Positions 60,743-64,000 of a stretch of 64,000 nucleotides of DNA are shown here, one piece after another. The notes beneath the pieces are model-generated. The model made no database searches. It was not told the origin of the DNA and saw nothing but the letters and a program-made list of their open reading frames with translations. Source of the stretch: Brevibacterium gallinarum (GTDB lineage Bacteria > Actinomycetota > Actinomycetes > Actinomycetales > Brevibacteriaceae); assembly GCF_014836885.1 (NCBI RefSeq), contig NZ_JACSPY010000004.1, positions 1 to 64,000 of the forward strand, in the 5' to 3' direction. Position 1 is the first letter of the stretch. Each line of letters begins with the position of its first letter. The position numbers and the translations under genes were made by a program.

Positions 60743-61819
60743 TCAGCCGCGGGCGAGGAACGGCCTTCCTGCACCGAAAGCCGCGCGCACGAATGGGATC
60801 TTGAGCATCAGCCAGGTGATGGCCGTGCAGACAAGCGTGTAGACGATCGGCAGGACGAGTCCGTGGAACAGCACAGAGCCGACCGTGTTGGGGTAGCCGA
60901 TGACCTGCCGCATGGGGAACAGGATGAGCGGGTGGAGGAGGAAGACGCCGAATGAGTACGGGTAGATCCTGGTGAGGAATCGCCAGCCGGTGCGCATGTG
61001 AGTGTGCAGCAGCACATAGGCCGCCAGCGACATCGGCACCACGAACGGGGAGACGTACTCGTAGGCGAACCGCCATGGCTTGTCCCCCGGCCCGATCGCA
61101 GACCATGCCAGGATCGCACCGTAGGAGCCGAAGAAGACGAGCCACGCGAGGATCGTCTGCCTGCGGGTGAGGATCCAGTCACGCAGCACGAAGCCGAGCA
61201 CGTAGTAGCCCATGAGCGGCAGGAACCGGGTGGCGGCGTTGGGCTCACCGACGTCGAAGAACGTCGAGATGACGTGATCGGCCATCCCGATCGCCAGCAG
61301 GATCCCGGCCGTGCCCCACTGCAGGCGCTTCGTTCCGTGCAGCGACAGAAGCCGCATGAACGGAGTGAGCAGAATCAGTCCGGCGAGCACGTAGAGGAAG
61401 TACAGCTGCACATACGGGGAGCCGGTGAGGATCGCGGCGATCGGGTTCCAGCTGGTGTGGATGCGGCCTTCGTAGAAGAGCCGGAAGAGGATGTAGACGA
61501 CCGTCCACACCACCAGCGGGATGCCGATGCGGTAGAAGCGTTTGATGAGGAACTCCCGTGGCCGCACTCCGCGGTCGGGGTCGAGGGCGAGCGCGCCGGA
61601 GATCATGAGGAACACAGGCACTGACCAGCGGGCGGTGGCGTCGATGAGATTGGCGGACCACCACGTGGCGTCGCCATGGGAGCTCAGGTCGGTCTCAACG
61701 GTGGCGCTGACACTGTGGATCGCCACGACGAAGAGGATCGCCAGTGAGCGGGCCGGGTTCATCCAGGCAGTCGACGTTGCGTTCTCGGCATAGCGCGGGG
61801 TCGGCGGCAGGGGGCTCAC
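60743..61819 (-). CDS. Acyltransferase_3 (OafA-like) membrane protein
   Basis: A 358-residue membrane protein with ten helices. RSLAILFVVAIHSVSATVET has the catalytic-type His, SVPVFLMISGALAL and REFLIKRFYRIGIPLVVWTV are the family's second and third motifs. Such enzymes O-acylate sugars or cell-wall polymers. I place the start at GTG 61819, though AGGAGG is only one base away. ATG 61762 is possible but would cut into helix 1. Divergent from valS. Confidence 0.8.
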   Translation of the reverse strand: MSPLPPTPRYAENATSTAWMNPARSLAILFVVAIHSVSATVETDLSSHGDATWWSANLIDATARWSVPVFLMISGALALDPDRGVRPREFLIKRFYRIGIPLVVWTVVYILFRLFYEGRIHTSWNPIAAILTGSPYVQLYFLYVLAGLILLTPFMRLLSLHGTKRLQWGTAGILLAIGMADHVISTFFDVGEPNAATRFLPLMGYYVLGFVLRDWILTRRQTILAWLVFFGSYGAILAWSAIGPGDKPWRFAYEYVSPFVVPMSLAAYVLLHTHMRTGWRFLTRIYPYSFGVFLLHPLILFPMRQVIGYPNTVGSVLFHGLVLPIVYTLVCTAITWLMLKIPFVRAAFGAGRPFLARG

Positions 61820-61894
61820 CCTCCTATCCTGACATGGAACCGCTGGTCTCAGGTGGTTTGAGTTCGGCTGCGCGGTGCGGGGATAATCACCGGT

Positions 61895-64000
61895 ATGACT
61901 CAACCTGCCTCACGCACACAAGACTCGGTGCACCTCCCGGACAGACCCGCTCTCGAAGGCCTGAAGGACAAGTGGGACTCCCGCTGGTCCGAGCAGCAGA
62001 CCTACGCCTTCGACCCTGAGACCTCCCGCGAGGAGGTCTACTCGATCGACACTCCCCCGCCGACGGCGTCGGGATCGCTGCATGTGGGGCACGTCTTCTC
62101 CTACACCCAGACCGACATCATCGCCCGCTATCAGCGGATGATGGGCAAGAACGTCTTCTACCCCCTCGGCTGGGACGACAACGGCCTGCCGACCGAGCGC
62201 CGCACCCAGAACTACTACGGAGTGCGCTGCGAGCCGACTCTGCCCTACGACCCTGACTTCACGCCGCCGCAGAAGCCTGCGAAGAACCCGCGGGACTTCG
62301 TGCCGGTCTCGCGGCAGAACTTCATCGAACTGTGCGAGAAGCTCGCCAGCTCCGATGGTGAGGTGTTCGAAGCGCTGTTCCGCTCGGTCGGCCTGTCGGT
62401 CGACTGGAACCACTCCTACCGCACGATCGACGCCGACTGCCGCGCGGTGTCTCAGCGGGCGTTCCTCAAGGACCTCGCCGGCGGGCACGTGTACTCGCAG
62501 GAAGCCCCGACGATGTGGGATGTCACCTTCGGCACTGCGGTGGCGCAGGCTGAGCTGGAGGACCGGGAGCGCGAAGGCGCCTACCACACGGTCGCCTTCT
62601 ACCCGGCTGCCGCTGACGGCACTGCTGACAGGTCAGTCGAGCCGATCGTCATCGTCACCTCGCGCCCTGAGCTCATCCCGGCCGTGGCAGCCCTCGTCGC
62701 GCACCCGGATGATGAGCGCTACCAGGACTACTTCGGCACCCAGGTCGTGTCTCCGCTCTTCGGCGTGGCCGTCGATGTGCGCGCCCACCAGCTGGCGAAG
62801 CCTGACAAGGGCACCGGCATCGCGATGGTGTGCACCTTCGGTGACCTCACCGACGTCACGTGGTGGCGTGAGCTGCAGCTGCCGACCCGCGCGGTCATCA
62901 CCCGCGACGGGCGCCTGCAGCGCGAGGTCCCGGACTGGATCGCCTCCTCCCCCGCTCCCGAGGCGGTGGACAACTATGAGCAGCTGGCCGGCAAGACCAC
63001 GTTCACCGCACGCAAGACGATCGCCGAGATGCTCGCTGAGTCCGGTGACCTGCTCGCCGAGCCGGAGGCGATCACGCACCCGGTGCCGTTCTACGAGAAG
63101 GGCGACAAGCCGCTGGAGGTCGTGACCTCCCGGCAGTGGTACATCCGCAACGGCGGCACGGATTCCGGGCTGCGCGAGAAGCTCATCGCCCGCGGCCGCG
63201 AACTCGACTGGTATCCCTCGTTCATGCGCTCGCGCTACGAGAACTGGGTGGAGGGCCTCAACGGCGACTGGCTCATCTCCCGGCAGCGCTACTTCGGTGT
63301 CGCGATCCCGCTGTGGTACCGCCTCGATGAGGCCGGCGAGCCCGATTACGACAACCCGATCGTGCCCGATGACGCCTCCCTGCCGGTCGACCCGCAGGCC
63401 GATGTGCCTGAGGGGTTCACCGCCGAGCAGCGCGATCAGCCCGGTGGCTTCACCGGTGAGCCCGATGTGCTCGATACGTGGGCGACCTCGTCGCTGACCC
63501 CGCAGATCGCCGGCGGCTGGTCGCGCAACGAGAAGCTGTGGTCCCAGACCGCGCCCTTCGATCTGCGTCCGCAGGGTCATGACATCATCCGCACCTGGCT
63601 GTTCTCGACGGTTGTGCGCGCCAACTCGCTGAACGACGATGTGCCGTGGACGCGGGCTGCGCTCTCGGGCTGGATCCTCGACCCTGACCGCAAGAAGATG
63701 TCGAAGTCCAAGGGCAATGTCGTCGTGCCCAGTGACATCCTCGAAGAGTCCAAGCCCGGCTTCGGGCCGGATGCCGTGCGCTACTGGGCCGGTTCGGCCC
63801 GGCTCGGCGCGGACACCGCCTATGAGGTCACGCAGATGCAGATCGGCCGGCGTCTGGCGATGAAGATCCTCAACGCCTCGAAGTTCGCCCTCGCCCAGGG
63901 TGTCCACGCCGATCTCATCGGGCGCACCGACCTCATCACCGAAAGCCTCGACCAGGCTGTGCTGGCGGCTCTGCGCGCAACCGTCGCCGAATGCTCAGCC
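61895..64000 (+). CDS. valS: Valyl-tRNA synthetase, partial (runs off the window)
   Basis: Exactly 702 codons are visible without a stop. PPTASGSLHVGHVFSYTQTD carries the HIGH-type motif, GWDDNGLPTERRTQNYYGVR the specific ValS form, YENWVEGLNGDWLISRQRYF the editing/catalytic junction, DVLDTWATSSLTPQIAGGW follows, and DRKKMSKSKGNVVVP is KMSKS. The anticodon domain has just begun at the right edge. It charges tRNA-Val. The DNGLPTERR form is the short actinobacterial/archaeal-like type. Confidence 0.95.
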   Translation, partial: MTQPASRTQDSVHLPDRPALEGLKDKWDSRWSEQQTYAFDPETSREEVYSIDTPPPTASGSLHVGHVFSYTQTDIIARYQRMMGKNVFYPLGWDDNGLPTERRTQNYYGVRCEPTLPYDPDFTPPQKPAKNPRDFVPVSRQNFIELCEKLASSDGEVFEALFRSVGLSVDWNHSYRTIDADCRAVSQRAFLKDLAGGHVYSQEAPTMWDVTFGTAVAQAELEDREREGAYHTVAFYPAAADGTADRSVEPIVIVTSRPELIPAVAALVAHPDDERYQDYFGTQVVSPLFGVAVDVRAHQLAKPDKGTGIAMVCTFGDLTDVTWWRELQLPTRAVITRDGRLQREVPDWIASSPAPEAVDNYEQLAGKTTFTARKTIAEMLAESGDLLAEPEAITHPVPFYEKGDKPLEVVTSRQWYIRNGGTDSGLREKLIARGRELDWYPSFMRSRYENWVEGLNGDWLISRQRYFGVAIPLWYRLDEAGEPDYDNPIVPDDASLPVDPQADVPEGFTAEQRDQPGGFTGEPDVLDTWATSSLTPQIAGGWSRNEKLWSQTAPFDLRPQGHDIIRTWLFSTVVRANSLNDDVPWTRAALSGWILDPDRKKMSKSKGNVVVPSDILEESKPGFGPDAVRYWAGSARLGADTAYEVTQMQIGRRLAMKILNASKFALAQGVHADLIGRTDLITESLDQAVLAALRATVAECSA

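Overview
The window is 64 kb of gene-dense, high-GC chromosome with actinobacterial traits: LysX-type lysyl-phosphatidylglycerol synthase/lysyl-tRNA synthetase, Rne/Rng-rplU-rpmA-obg-proB-proA-nadD-rsfS and ileS-folC-DUF4233-ndk-VKOR order, a translational-type ileS T-box, and many 4-bp stop/start overlaps. The content fits Micrococcales, possibly a Brevibacterium-like organism; the genus is inference. There is no prophage, CRISPR array, secondary-metabolite cluster or intact mobile element. The only transposon trace is the last codons of a transposase at the left edge.

Layout. 1-5.7 kb: transposase tail, a thiamine-diphosphate enzyme, a molybdate operon read leftwards (HTH-TOBE regulator, modA, modB, modC), a thioesterase and a small acidic protein. 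5.8-13.4 kb: lysX, a chromate transporter, a GyrI-like protein, an orphan AztD-like zinc chaperone with a His-rich tail, and a TetR gene with a palindromic candidate operator. 13.4-18.5 kb: an acetyltransferase, panC, then a leftward operon of ABC exporter plus two-component system. 18.5-24.5 kb: a sodium:solute symporter with a 43-residue partner and a structured leader, then thiO-thiS-thiG-thiF behind a TPP riboswitch. 24.5-28.1 kb: an acetyltransferase whose frame runs into that riboswitch, an AraC/VOC/DUF1801 cluster, tRNA-Ala(GGC) and a hydrolase. 28.1-34.0 kb: a complete Mrp Na+/H+ antiporter operon with fused MrpA-MrpB.

34.2-46.7 kb: a glycosyltransferase, then leftward housekeeping genes: phosphatase, rsfS, a proline-rich membrane protein, nadD, a 52-residue membrane protein, proA, proB, obg, rpmA, rplU, chorismate mutase and malQ. 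46.7-58.9 kb: an AGCS amino-acid/cation symporter, a large RNase E/G, VKOR, ndk, DUF4233, folC and a eukaryote-like ileS with a T-box. 59-64 kb: a membrane-protein gene broken by a frameshift at a six-C run, an SDR enzyme, a probable kinase-like remnant, an acyltransferase and the first 702 codons of valS.

How parts work together: the Mo operon appears self-contained (importer plus Mop/TOBE sensor, with the TOBE domain missing from ModC and present in the regulator). The thi operon supplies the thiazole half of thiamine under TPP control. The ABC exporter and its sensor/regulator form one transcription unit typical of envelope-stress or peptide-antibiotic response. Mrp, the AGCS symporter and the SSS symporter point to sodium-coupled physiology. 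No clearly new multi-gene system was found. The items most worth a second look are the uncharacterised leader of the SSS operon with its micro-partner, the GNAT/TPP-riboswitch overlap, the frameshifted membrane gene, the orphan AztD, and the twin hairpins flanking a structured gene-free stretch before tRNA-Ala.
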